Assembly: GCA_902777605.1 (NCBI GenBank)
Contig: CACYUI010000022.1
Location: 1 to 49,345, forward strand
Direction: 5' to 3'
DNA: 49,345 bases
From: an uncultured bacterium
GTDB lineage: Bacteria; Cyanobacteriota; Vampirovibrionia; Gastranaerophilales; Gastranaerophilaceae
Part shown: piece by piece, positions 27,381 through 35,230 of the stretch
How the letters are laid out: each line of letters starts with the position of its first letter
Position numbering within the stretch: position 1 is the first letter of the stretch
Program-made: the position numbers and the translations under genes
The notes under the pieces: generated by a model
Told to the model about the DNA's origin: nothing
The model's database searches: none
The model's input: only the letters and a program-made list of their open reading frames with translations

Positions 27381-28526
27381 ATGAAAATTAATTTTAATAC
27401 TGACTCAATCACTCAAACACTTTGTAAAGTAGCAACTTTTAAAAGAATATTTGCAGTTATGCTTGGATTATTAATCGGTTTAATGCCAATTCAAGCGGCA
27501 ACTGTCAGAATAATGGATTTGGCTCACATTCAAGGAGTCAGAGAAAATCAGCTTGTCGGATACGGTGTAGTTGTCGGTCTTCCGGGAACAGGTGACAACT
27601 CTCGTTCTACTCAGATTACCAACAAAATGATGTTAAGAAACTTGGGAACCGTAATTGAGCAAGAAAACTACATCCAAAAGGGTGCATCTGCTGCCGTAAT
27701 CGTTACAGCTACAGTTCCCGCTTTTGCCAAAAACGGTGACAAAATTGATGTAACAGTTTCTGCAATGGCTGACTGTAAGAGTCTTGAAGGCGGTGTTTTA
27801 GTTCAAACAATTTTAAAGGCTCCAAACGGTGAGGCAGTTGCAGTTGCCCAAGGACCTGTATCCGTAGGCGGTATTAACAAAATTGCAGGTGCTTCTTCCG
27901 CTCGTACTGCTATTACAACAACAGGAAGAATCCCCGGAGGCGGAATTGTTGAAAGAGACATTTATACAGAGATTGGTGATGAAACTTCTATTACACTGAC
28001 TCTTGATCACTCTGATTACACGCTTGTATCAAGAATAGCTAATGCAGTATCAAGAATTGCACCTGCTCGTGCTATAGACGGAACATCAGTAAGAGTTCAA
28101 ATCCCTTCAAAATTTCAAAATGACAGAGTAACTTTCTTATCAATATTAGAGAATTTAGAAGTCGCACCGACGGCAGAAAGAGCGAAAGTTATTGTTAACG
28201 AAAGAACCGGAACAGTTGTAATCGGAGCTGATGTAAAACTTATGCCTGCTGCAGTTGCACACGGAAACATTACAGTAACGGTTGCAGGACAAAACGATGT
28301 ATCTCAGCCTAACGGATTCTCAAACGGTGCAACAGTCGGGTTTGAAAATGCTGATATTGAAATTAACAAAACTCCCGGAAGTTTAATCGAAATGGGAGCA
28401 AACAGCAACTTGAACGACTTGGTTAAAGCTCTTAATTCAATTGGAGTTGCTCCGATTGACTTGATTTCAATACTTCAAGCACTCAAAAAATCAGGAAGTT
28501 TACAAGCAGAATTAATAATCATATAG
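27381..28526 (+). CDS. flgI: Flagellar P-ring protein FlgI
   Basis: FlgI forms the ring around the rod at the peptidoglycan layer. A long signal peptide (hydrophobic RIFAVMLGLLIGLMPIQAA) is followed by VRIMDLAHIQGVRENQLVGYGVVVGLPGTGD, the hallmark of the family, with RIPGGGIVER and LIEMGANSNLNDLVKALNSIGVAPIDLISILQALKKSGSL-type blocks to the end. The 381-residue length is normal. AGAGG precedes the ATG. flgJ follows 8 bases later. Confidence 0.96.
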   Translation: MKINFNTDSITQTLCKVATFKRIFAVMLGLLIGLMPIQAATVRIMDLAHIQGVRENQLVGYGVVVGLPGTGDNSRSTQITNKMMLRNLGTVIEQENYIQKGASAAVIVTATVPAFAKNGDKIDVTVSAMADCKSLEGGVLVQTILKAPNGEAVAVAQGPVSVGGINKIAGASSARTAITTTGRIPGGGIVERDIYTEIGDETSITLTLDHSDYTLVSRIANAVSRIAPARAIDGTSVRVQIPSKFQNDRVTFLSILENLEVAPTAERAKVIVNERTGTVVIGADVKLMPAAVAHGNITVTVAGQNDVSQPNGFSNGATVGFENADIEINKTPGSLIEMGANSNLNDLVKALNSIGVAPIDLISILQALKKSGSLQAELIII

Positions 28527-28534
28527 GTTAAAAA

Positions 28535-28906
28535 ATGGATATAACAAATTCTACAGACATACAATCAGGAACAATTGACTTAATTAAGCATGGTCTTAAC
28601 CACGCAAGAACGGTTAATGCTGATCAAGAATTATACAATCAAATCAAAGGTGCAAAAACGGAAAAAGAGCAGTTGAAAAAAGCCGCAACCGAATTTGAAT
28701 CTATTTTTATTACAAAAATGCTCCAAGAAATGGACAAAACAGTAGATAAAGAAAAAGACGGACTGTTCGGAAACGATAACAAATACGAAGAAGCATTCAA
28801 AGGAATTATGTTCCAGCAAATTGGCAGAGATCTCGCAAACAATCCGAGAACATCATTTGGATTTGCAGATCAAATCTACAGACAAATGGAAAAATTTGTG
28901 GGGTAG
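28535..28906 (+). CDS. flgJ: Rod-binding protein FlgJ, N-terminal domain only
   Basis: The 123-residue protein contains only the rod-binding (rod cap) domain: KKAATEFESIFITKMLQEMDKTVD, then GIMFQQIGRDLANN and GFADQIYRQMEKF. The C-terminal glucosaminidase domain of enterobacterial FlgJ is absent. The SLT gene at the head of the cluster may supply the wall-cutting activity. Confidence 0.88.
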   Translation: MDITNSTDIQSGTIDLIKHGLNHARTVNADQELYNQIKGAKTEKEQLKKAATEFESIFITKMLQEMDKTVDKEKDGLFGNDNKYEEAFKGIMFQQIGRDLANNPRTSFGFADQIYRQMEKFVG

Positions 28907-28950
28907 GGGTAAAACGGTAAACCAATAAATGAAAATAAATGAGATAAGTG

Positions 28951-29030
28951 GGTTGGGTGAAACCCGACAAAATAAATAAAAGGTGCGGGTAAAACCCCAC
29001 CCCCTAACCCCCTCCCTCAAAGGGCGGGGA
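28951..29030. repeat. Cluster of short palindromic repeats after flgJ
   Basis: Two related palindromes, GGTTGGGT-GA-AACCCGAC (28951-28968) and GGTGCGGGTAAAACCCCACC (28982-29001), resemble 27107-27123. They are followed by CCCCCTAACCCCCTCCCTC and a GGGCGGGG arm (to 29030), an inverted copy of the REP-like repeat also at 8691 and 37256. The stretch is G/C-rich compared with its surroundings and non-coding. Confidence 0.55.
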
Positions 29031-29061
29031 AAAAGAAAAAAGTAGTAGAAAAGGATAAAGA

Positions 29062-29349
29062 ATGGACATTCAAAAAACACAAGCAAATTCAAGTGTAAAT
29101 TCAGTACAACAATTCAGCGCGCTCAGTGCTTTTAGGAATAACAAAACCGTTAAGCCTGCTGAAGAAGTCGGAGCGAAAGAAACCGCAAGCGGAACACAAA
29201 CAACTTCTACACCTAGTTTGCTGGATAAAATTGATGTGAATGAGATAAGAGAATGCGCAAAAACAGTCGGTGAATTTAATATAACGGATGAAGATATAAA
29301 ATACGGTTTAATTTATGGCAGAAGTGTAATTGCCGAATGGTTATGCTAA
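29062..29349 (+). CDS. Small protein of unknown function in the flagellar cluster
   Basis: A 95-residue protein with a Ser/Thr/Gln-rich, probably disordered N-terminal half and a C-terminal helical segment (about residues 53-95: LLDKIDVNEIRECAKTVGEF, then ITDEDIKYGLIYGRSVIAEWLC). AAGGA lies 7 bases before the ATG. Disorder followed by a short helical C-terminus, near flgN, is how FlgM anti-sigma factors look, but the sequence match is weak and I do not assign it. It ends 16 bases before the chosen flgH start. Confidence 0.6.
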   Translation: MDIQKTQANSSVNSVQQFSALSAFRNNKTVKPAEEVGAKETASGTQTTSTPSLLDKIDVNEIRECAKTVGEFNITDEDIKYGLIYGRSVIAEWLC

Positions 29350-29365
29350 TTATAAGGGAAGAAAT

Positions 29366-29986
29366 ATGAAAAAAGTATTAATTACAATTGCAGTTTTGAT
29401 GTTGACATTAGCAGGAACAAATTTTGCTAACGCAGAATCATTGTTTACTCTTGGCGCTAATCAAAATTATCAAGGAGTACCGCGCTCACTGTTTGGCGGG
29501 GTTCAAGCACATCAAATCGGCGATTTGATTTCCATAAGAATGACAGAAAATGTTTCGGTTAGTGATAACCTGACTTATTCTTCAGCAAAAGAATCAAATA
29601 CAACAGACTCCTTTACTTCATTCTTGAAAGAGTGGTTTCATCTGTCTTTCTTGAAAGATACAGGCGGATATGGCGGAAGCAACGAGGTTACAAACTCTGC
29701 TAACGGTCAAAGAGCTTTGTCTATGGGTGACAGAATCGCTTGCCAAGTTGTTCAGCAGCTGCCTAATGGTAATCTTGGTGTTCAAGGGAAGAAAACACTT
29801 GTTAACGGAAACGAAAGAGTTGATTTTATTGTAACAGGTGTAGTAGATCCTCGTTGGCTCAATGTAGACGGAGAAGTATATTCATACAATGTATCAAATC
29901 TTCAATTTGCGCTCTCCGGCAGAGGCTCTGTATCAAGAAGCCAAAACGAAGGTATATTCAACAGATTTATCAGATACTTGTTCTAA
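29366..29986 (+). CDS. flgH: Flagellar L-ring protein FlgH, without lipobox
   Basis: FlgH forms the outer-membrane ring. HQIGDLISIRMTENVSVSDNLTYSS and LPNGNLGVQGKKTLVNGNERVDFIVTGVVDPRWLN, followed by the GRGSVSRSQNEGIFNRFIRYLF ending, identify it. The 206-residue product starts at the ATG at 29366, 5 bases after AAGGGAAG; an upstream ATG (29330) would overlap the previous gene. The signal peptide (MKKVLITIAVLMLTLAGTNFANA) has no cysteine, so unlike typical FlgH it cannot be a lipoprotein and should be cut by signal peptidase I after ANA. Confidence 0.93.
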   Translation: MKKVLITIAVLMLTLAGTNFANAESLFTLGANQNYQGVPRSLFGGVQAHQIGDLISIRMTENVSVSDNLTYSSAKESNTTDSFTSFLKEWFHLSFLKDTGGYGGSNEVTNSANGQRALSMGDRIACQVVQQLPNGNLGVQGKKTLVNGNERVDFIVTGVVDPRWLNVDGEVYSYNVSNLQFALSGRGSVSRSQNEGIFNRFIRYLF

Positions 29987-30047
29987 TAAAATCAAAAATG
30001 AACAATTTGTTTAAAAAAATAGTTATACTAATAATAAAAAGGTGAAA

Positions 30048-30545
30048 ATGGATAAAACATTATTTCAAAAATTAATATCAGTATTAGACAAAGAAATTCT
30101 TGCCTACACGAATCTGAAAGAATTATTTGCTGAAAAAAGAGAAATCTTGAAAAGAGCAAAATCTGATGATTTGGGTGTACTTGACAATAAGATATTGGCA
30201 CTAAATAATAATATTGGTGAACTAAACAAATCAAGGCAGGAAATCGCTCAAAAGCTATTGGGAAAAGATGCTAACATGTCTGAATTCATTGAGTTTGCGC
30301 AAGCTGAAGCTCCTGAATTCGTCGAACAGCTTACAGAGCGAAAGGTAAAGATTTGTAACATTATTCCTGAGATAACGTTATTAAATAACCAAAATGTGGA
30401 ATTACTAAAGCATGGCATTATAATTACTAACAAGATGTTGGAAACGATTATAGATGCTTTTGCTCCTCAAGGAAGTTATTATAACGGAGCAGGAAAAACA
30501 GACACACATGATGTTGACATGTGGACCATAAGCAAAGAAATATAA
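30048..30545 (+). CDS. flgN: FlgN-like flagellar export chaperone
   Basis: A 165-residue, mostly alpha-helical protein with the FlgN pattern: an N-terminal helix (LISVLDKEILAYTNLKELFAEKREILKRA), a middle helix (LDNKILALNNNIGELNKSRQEIAQKLLG) and a C-terminal helix ending in LLKHGIIITNKMLETIIDAF. FlgN delivers the hook-filament junction proteins FlgK and FlgL to the export gate, and both genes follow directly. The ATG at 30048 lies just after AAAAAGG; a GTG two codons upstream is also open. Confidence 0.8.
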   Translation: MDKTLFQKLISVLDKEILAYTNLKELFAEKREILKRAKSDDLGVLDNKILALNNNIGELNKSRQEIAQKLLGKDANMSEFIEFAQAEAPEFVEQLTERKVKICNIIPEITLLNNQNVELLKHGIIITNKMLETIIDAFAPQGSYYNGAGKTDTHDVDMWTISKEI

Positions 30546-30557
30546 TGAGGTAAAAGT

Positions 30558-32156
30558 ATGAATTTACTGTCATCACTTAACATTTCATCAGGCGCACTTT
30601 CTGTAAACGAAAAAGCAATAAGTGTTGTTTCTCATAATGTAGCTAACATGAATACTGAAGGCTACCACAAACAGAGAGTTAACCTTGAGGCTAGAAATAT
30701 CGCAGGACAAATCGGTGACAATCCTGACAACCAAGTTCGTGCAAACGGTGGTGTTAAGATTGCGAATGTAATGAGATATAATGACGATTATCTTAATAAC
30801 TACTATAGAGAACAACTTTCTCAAAAAAATAAACTTGAACAGCAATTAGGAAACCTTGATGAGTTGGCAGAAATTTTTGACGATTTGGAAGGTCAAGGTA
30901 TTGACGGTGCATTAGCTGATTTCTATGAAGCATTAAACAACTTGAACCAATATCCTGCAAGCTCAACTGCCAGAGCTAACTTCATTGAAAGAGCAAAAAC
31001 CTTAACGGCTACAATGAACGAAAAAAGTGTTCAATTGAGTAAATTGACGGGCGAAGCTCTTGGTGACGGTTCTTCAGAAGATGCTCTTAAAAATTCAAGA
31101 ATTTATACTCAATACAGAGAACTTAACAACTCTCTTGAAGAATTGGCAGCAGTCAACAAAGCTCTTCAAACTACTCAAACAGGAACTTTGACTGCAAACA
31201 ATCTTTTGGATAAAAGAGATTTAATTTTGCATGATATTTCTCAATTTGTTGATATTACAGTTGATGAAAAAGCGAACGGTTCTGTAAGTATATACACTGG
31301 TAATGTTGCTCTTGTAAAAGGTGCTGTTGTAACAGGATCATTAGACATTGAAACCGCTAAGCATTATTGCGATAATCATGGCATCGTTTATCCTGACGAT
31401 TGGGAAGGTGAAAATGCTGTTATAAGTATTGTCAATATACAAGATGACGGAACAAAATCCGTTATCGTTGAGAATGCTAACGATATAATAACAGGCGGTG
31501 CATTAGGCGGTTTGATACACTCTGCTACAGATTACAAAGATGGAACCGTCAATGCCGGAACTGTTCAAGACTCTTTGAACAAGTTAGCTCAATCTTTAGC
31601 TAATATTTTTAATGATTTAAATACAAGAGGAAACGCTTATTGCATCGACCCGACAAATACAAACCATTTGAAGGCTACTGATGCAGATAATTTAATCTTT
31701 GTAGGCTCAAACGGAACAGGGGCAGGGGTTACTGCAAGAAATATCAAATTAAGCGACAAATTAATGACCAAGGAAGGGATTTGGAACATTTCTTGTGCAT
31801 ATTTTGAGGATCCTGCAGACTATGACATTAACGCTGTAGGTAACTCTCAAAATGTAGTATCCATGTTAAATACCAGAAGCCAAAAACAAGCAGATTTGAA
31901 CGGTATGTCTGTAGAAGATTATTATTCTTCTATGCTTGGAGGAATTGCTTCTGCAGGTGACAGCGCAAAATCTCTTTATGAAACACAATGTGATGTGGTT
32001 GATTCTTTAGAAAATCAACTTGATTCGGCATACGGAGTTGACCTAAATGAAGAATTGGTTGACCTTGTAAAATACCAAACTGCATACGCAGCTGCAGCGC
32101 AGGTATTCAATGTAGTAAATTCTTGTCTCGATACTTTAATGACTTTAGGAAGGTAG
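30558..32156 (+). CDS. flgK: Hook-filament junction protein FlgK (HAP1)
   Basis: The 532-residue protein has the N-terminal rod-type motif (LNISSGALSVNEKAISVVSHNVANMNTEGYHKQRV), the FlgK-specific LADFYEALNNLNQYPASSTAR region and the C-terminal helix LNEELVDLVKYQTAYAAAAQVFNVVNSCLDTLMTL. It is the first junction protein between hook and filament. It lies between flgN and flgL with 12- and 4-base gaps. Confidence 0.95.
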   Translation: MNLLSSLNISSGALSVNEKAISVVSHNVANMNTEGYHKQRVNLEARNIAGQIGDNPDNQVRANGGVKIANVMRYNDDYLNNYYREQLSQKNKLEQQLGNLDELAEIFDDLEGQGIDGALADFYEALNNLNQYPASSTARANFIERAKTLTATMNEKSVQLSKLTGEALGDGSSEDALKNSRIYTQYRELNNSLEELAAVNKALQTTQTGTLTANNLLDKRDLILHDISQFVDITVDEKANGSVSIYTGNVALVKGAVVTGSLDIETAKHYCDNHGIVYPDDWEGENAVISIVNIQDDGTKSVIVENANDIITGGALGGLIHSATDYKDGTVNAGTVQDSLNKLAQSLANIFNDLNTRGNAYCIDPTNTNHLKATDADNLIFVGSNGTGAGVTARNIKLSDKLMTKEGIWNISCAYFEDPADYDINAVGNSQNVVSMLNTRSQKQADLNGMSVEDYYSSMLGGIASAGDSAKSLYETQCDVVDSLENQLDSAYGVDLNEELVDLVKYQTAYAAAAQVFNVVNSCLDTLMTLGR

Positions 32157-32160
32157 AATT

Positions 32161-33129
32161 ATGTACAACAACAGAATTTCAACAGCAGCAAGATACAATT
32201 TGTTAACAGCCGACATTCAAAAAAATGAGGCTAACTATAACAGAATTACTCAACAATTGGCATCAGGAAAGAAAATTACAAGCATTTCTGATGATCCGAT
32301 TGCTGCTGTTAATATAATTAATACCAACCGCCAATTAGGTCAGATAGAAACATTTAACAATAATGTTGCAATGGGTATGAAGGAACTTGATACCTTAGAT
32401 GACTTAATGGATTTGGCAGGAAGCTACCTTTCTTCTGCGTGGGATAAAGCTGCTCAAGCTAACAACGGTACATACGGTGTTTCTTCTCTTAAAGCTTTAA
32501 AGACCGAAATTGATGAAATCACCAAAACTATGGTTGACCTTGCAAACACTGAATTCAACGGCAATTATATGTTTGCAGGCGCTAATACGAAACTTTTACC
32601 TTATGAAATGACAGATGACGGAAAAATTTTATATACAGGAACTCCTCATGATAATCCTGATTATGTAAGACAAACAGAAGTTGCTGACGGAGTTTTTGAA
32701 GTTATTAATACAACAGGCGATGTTGTTTTCGGCTGGTACAAAGATGAAAATGATTACTCCGGAGTTATGGGTGCTTTGAAAGTATTAAGCAATTCTATTC
32801 AAGAAGTTATAGATGCAAAAGAAGCAAAAGATCCTACTGCTGAAACGGCAGGTTATGACAAAATGAGATCAACTATGGATATGTTCCAACAATCATTGAA
32901 TGAAATAACAACAGAACAAACTAAATTTGGTGGTGTATACAACAGGCTTGAAATGACAGAATCTACATTAGAAACAAATAATGAAAATCTTACAGGTTAT
33001 TTATCTCAAATTCAAGAAGTTGATATTGCAAAAGCCGTTTCCGATTGGTATCAAGCTCAATATGCTTATCAAGCAAGTTTACAAGTTGCAGCTCAAACTA
33101 TGAATATGAGTTTGCTTAATTATATCTAA
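32161..33129 (+). CDS. flgL: Hook-filament junction protein FlgL (HAP3)
   Basis: A flagellin-fold protein of 322 residues: the N-terminus RISTAARYNLLTADIQKNEANYNRITQQLASGKKITSISDDPIAA is typical, the middle has NTEFNGNYMFAGANT, and the C-terminal helix (DIAKAVSDWYQAQYAYQASLQVAAQTMNMSLLNYI) closes the molecule. It is the last gene of the cluster and is followed by a hairpin and a terminator. No flagellin gene is in the window. Confidence 0.94.
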   Translation: MYNNRISTAARYNLLTADIQKNEANYNRITQQLASGKKITSISDDPIAAVNIINTNRQLGQIETFNNNVAMGMKELDTLDDLMDLAGSYLSSAWDKAAQANNGTYGVSSLKALKTEIDEITKTMVDLANTEFNGNYMFAGANTKLLPYEMTDDGKILYTGTPHDNPDYVRQTEVADGVFEVINTTGDVVFGWYKDENDYSGVMGALKVLSNSIQEVIDAKEAKDPTAETAGYDKMRSTMDMFQQSLNEITTEQTKFGGVYNRLEMTESTLETNNENLTGYLSQIQEVDIAKAVSDWYQAQYAYQASLQVAAQTMNMSLLNYI

Positions 33130-33135
33130 TTTTTA

Positions 33136-33234
33136 GCGGGCAGTTAAACGGATTTTCTGCCCGCAATTACCTAAAATAAAACTACAAATTTAATATACTT
33201 ACCATTTCAAGGACATTATCATTGTCCTTTTTTC
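33136..33234 (+). terminator. Hairpin and intrinsic terminator closing the flagellar cluster
   Basis: A GC-rich hairpin GCGGGCAG/CTGCCCGC (33136-33143 with 33157-33164) without a U-tract is followed by AAGGACA/TGTCCTT (33209-33215 with 33223-33229) and a T-rich run. The first may protect the mRNA 3' end; the second is a standard terminator. Confidence 0.8.
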
Positions 33235-33243
33235 TTTTTATAT

Positions 33244-33286
33244 AAAACAATTCCTAAACCAATTGTATCAGTTTAGGATTGTTTTT
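33244..33286. terminator. Terminator of the minus-strand HEAT-like gene
   Basis: AAAACAATTCCTAAAC (33244-33259) and GTTTAGGATTGTTTTT (33271-33286) pair with one bulge. On the minus strand the hairpin ends in a T-run, 27 bases after the HEAT-like gene stop. Confidence 0.7.
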
Positions 33287-33312
33287 ATGTGTAGTGTGTA
33301 ATGAAAGGTTGC

Positions 33313-34452
33313 TTATTGTTGATTTAATTTTGCGATTGCTCGTTCTGCTGATTTTGCAACAATTGGATTATTATCAGCTTGAGCTAAATTGTATAGAGTT
33401 GTTAATTCATCTTTATACTCAGGTCTTTGAATATAACTCAAAGCATCAATAGCCGCTGATTTCACTCCCGGATTCGGATTATATCTCAGAGCATCTACTG
33501 TATCAGACACTCCCGGAATATCAGTAAACGGAACTACATTGCCTGTATCAGCTTGAACTTCATCTATAAATATTTTTGACAAAACTGCCATTGTATAAAG
33601 TGCATATTCTTTGTTTCTCTCAGCTTGTTCCATTGGAGAGATTTCATTTGCCAAAGCTATTTCATTGTCTGTTAGTTTAAACGGAAGTTCCTTTGCATTT
33701 GGATTTTGTTCTAATGTTAAGAAATTTGCTATCAGTTTTTTTCTCGCTTCTATTTGAGCAGTAGAAGGTGTCGCAAGGGTAGATGTATCTTTCTTTGTAA
33801 TATCTATTAATTGAGAATAAACATCCCTTACTATATATGGAATAGCCTGTTTTTCATCATCAAGCGCTTTACGCACAATTTCTTCCATTTGCTGAGCTTG
33901 AACATCAAAATTACTGCTGTTTAAATTACTTACAACCAAAGATATATCAACATCAGGTTTAATATCTTCTGAAGGAATTATTTCAGGTTTTTTTATTGTT
34001 GATTCGGTTCCGTGAAAGGTTACCCCTGATGGGGTTTTATCCTCCTTATCTTCAACAGATACAGAATCGTTTGTGTCTTTTTTATTTTCTGCTTCAACAG
34101 TTGTATAGTTTGGTTCCGGAACTTCCGGCTTTACTTCTTCTGTTTCAGGAACTATCACACTTGCTGAATGATACTCGGCTGCGATTGGAAATCCTTTTGG
34201 CAGTTCAAAACTATTTAAACCTGCCATATCACAGGTTACACATCCATGTGCTTCCGGATAACAATAAATCGCCTTCTTATGAATCGGATTGACTGCCGGT
34301 TTATCAATATTAATCTTTACTGCATTATATATGCCATTATCCATAACTACAGTATTATCTTCTGTAGGAGTATTAACTTCCGGTTTACGAATATTTATAT
34401 TTACTGCATTATAAACCGGCTTATTCAGCAAACTGTCAATAGATTGAACCAT
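33313..34452 (-). CDS. Unknown protein with N-terminal duplication and HEAT-like C-terminus
   Basis: The 379-residue product starts at the ATG at 34452, 8 bases after AAGGA; an in-frame ATG at 34503 lacks a ribosome site. Two copies of YNAV(N/K)INI(R/D)KPxVN lie near the N-terminus, then CYPEAHGCVTC, a Glu/Pro-rich linker, and a helical C-terminal region whose last part (GVKSAAIDALSYIQRPEYKDEL, then PIVAKSAERAIAKLN) looks like HEAT repeats. No signal peptide or membrane segment is visible. It sits alone between convergent and tandem flagellar/motor genes. I do not recognise the family. Confidence 0.65.
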   Translation of the reverse strand: MVQSIDSLLNKPVYNAVNINIRKPEVNTPTEDNTVVMDNGIYNAVKINIDKPAVNPIHKKAIYCYPEAHGCVTCDMAGLNSFELPKGFPIAAEYHSASVIVPETEEVKPEVPEPNYTTVEAENKKDTNDSVSVEDKEDKTPSGVTFHGTESTIKKPEIIPSEDIKPDVDISLVVSNLNSSNFDVQAQQMEEIVRKALDDEKQAIPYIVRDVYSQLIDITKKDTSTLATPSTAQIEARKKLIANFLTLEQNPNAKELPFKLTDNEIALANEISPMEQAERNKEYALYTMAVLSKIFIDEVQADTGNVVPFTDIPGVSDTVDALRYNPNPGVKSAAIDALSYIQRPEYKDELTTLYNLAQADNNPIVAKSAERAIAKLNQQ

Positions 34453-34630
34453 AATATTATTCCTTTCAACTGCTACACTTTCAATACTATTAAATCCTAT
34501 CAATAAAAAAAATTGCCTATATATATAAACTATTTTTACAAAAATTTACATAATGATAATGCAATAATTTGAAAATGGTATTTTCGGCTTTTTAAATCCG
34601 ACTTACACAAAACAACTATAGAAACTTTAT

Positions 34631-35230
34631 TTAGTTGATTACGCTCAACCCTTTAAACTCAAAAATTTCTTCATGTTTATTTTGCAATTTTTTTTCAGCC
34701 AAAATTGTACCGACAATAGCTTCTAACTGTGCTACCGGCATCATATTTGGAGGTAATTCATCAAATCCGTATTCAAATTTTAATGTCGATTGAAGGAATT
34801 TACAATCTGCAGAAGATCGCTCTTTATAATTAGAATATAAATTTAGCTTTTGTCTTGCAAGATATACTTCAAACCTTGTGACATCACACCCTTCTTCTTT
34901 TAAATGTGTTAATAGTTCACACCCTCTTGTTGAAAATCTTTGCATCCAATTATCACGATTGAGAAATTTATCTTCATCATTGTGTATAAGCTGATATTGT
35001 TTTGAAAGTACTCTCCATTTTCCTTCCAGCATGGTATTGTCCCAAGGAAGAGAAACGCATATTATTGAATTTTTTTTTGATACATAATTATCAAAAAATA
35101 ACTGCACATCCTGTATTGAAAAAAGTTTATCTATATGAATAAGTTTTCCTGTCAAAACTTCTCTTACCGCAACCCCAGTTTCAATAGAAGAAGATGGCGC
35201 TAATGATACTCCGACAAAATGTGTTATCAT
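34631..35230 (-). CDS. DUF429/RNase H-fold-like protein, active-site acids apparently lost
   Basis: A 199-residue protein with an RNase H-like order of strands: HFVGVSLA, TGVAVRE, KLIHIDKL, SIICVSLPWD, then FEVYLARQKLNLYSNY and a final helix (MPVAQLEAIVGTILAEKKL), as in DUF429-type predicted nucleases. The aspartates expected in strand 1 (GIDxA) and strand 4 are serine here (GVSLA, CVSLP), and the final helix shows LEA, so it may not be a nuclease. The ATG overlaps the motB stop (ATGA), so it is translated with the stator genes. The fold assignment is tentative. Confidence 0.55.
   Translation of the reverse strand: MITHFVGVSLAPSSSIETGVAVREVLTGKLIHIDKLFSIQDVQLFFDNYVSKKNSIICVSLPWDNTMLEGKWRVLSKQYQLIHNDEDKFLNRDNWMQRFSTRGCELLTHLKEEGCDVTRFEVYLARQKLNLYSNYKERSSADCKFLQSTLKFEYGFDELPPNMMPVAQLEAIVGTILAEKKLQNKHEEIFEFKGLSVIN

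Noticed and set aside
29854-30045. A 63-codon frame overlapping the end of flgH
   Set aside because: It is out of frame within a well-supported gene, lacks a ribosome site and has no coding character.
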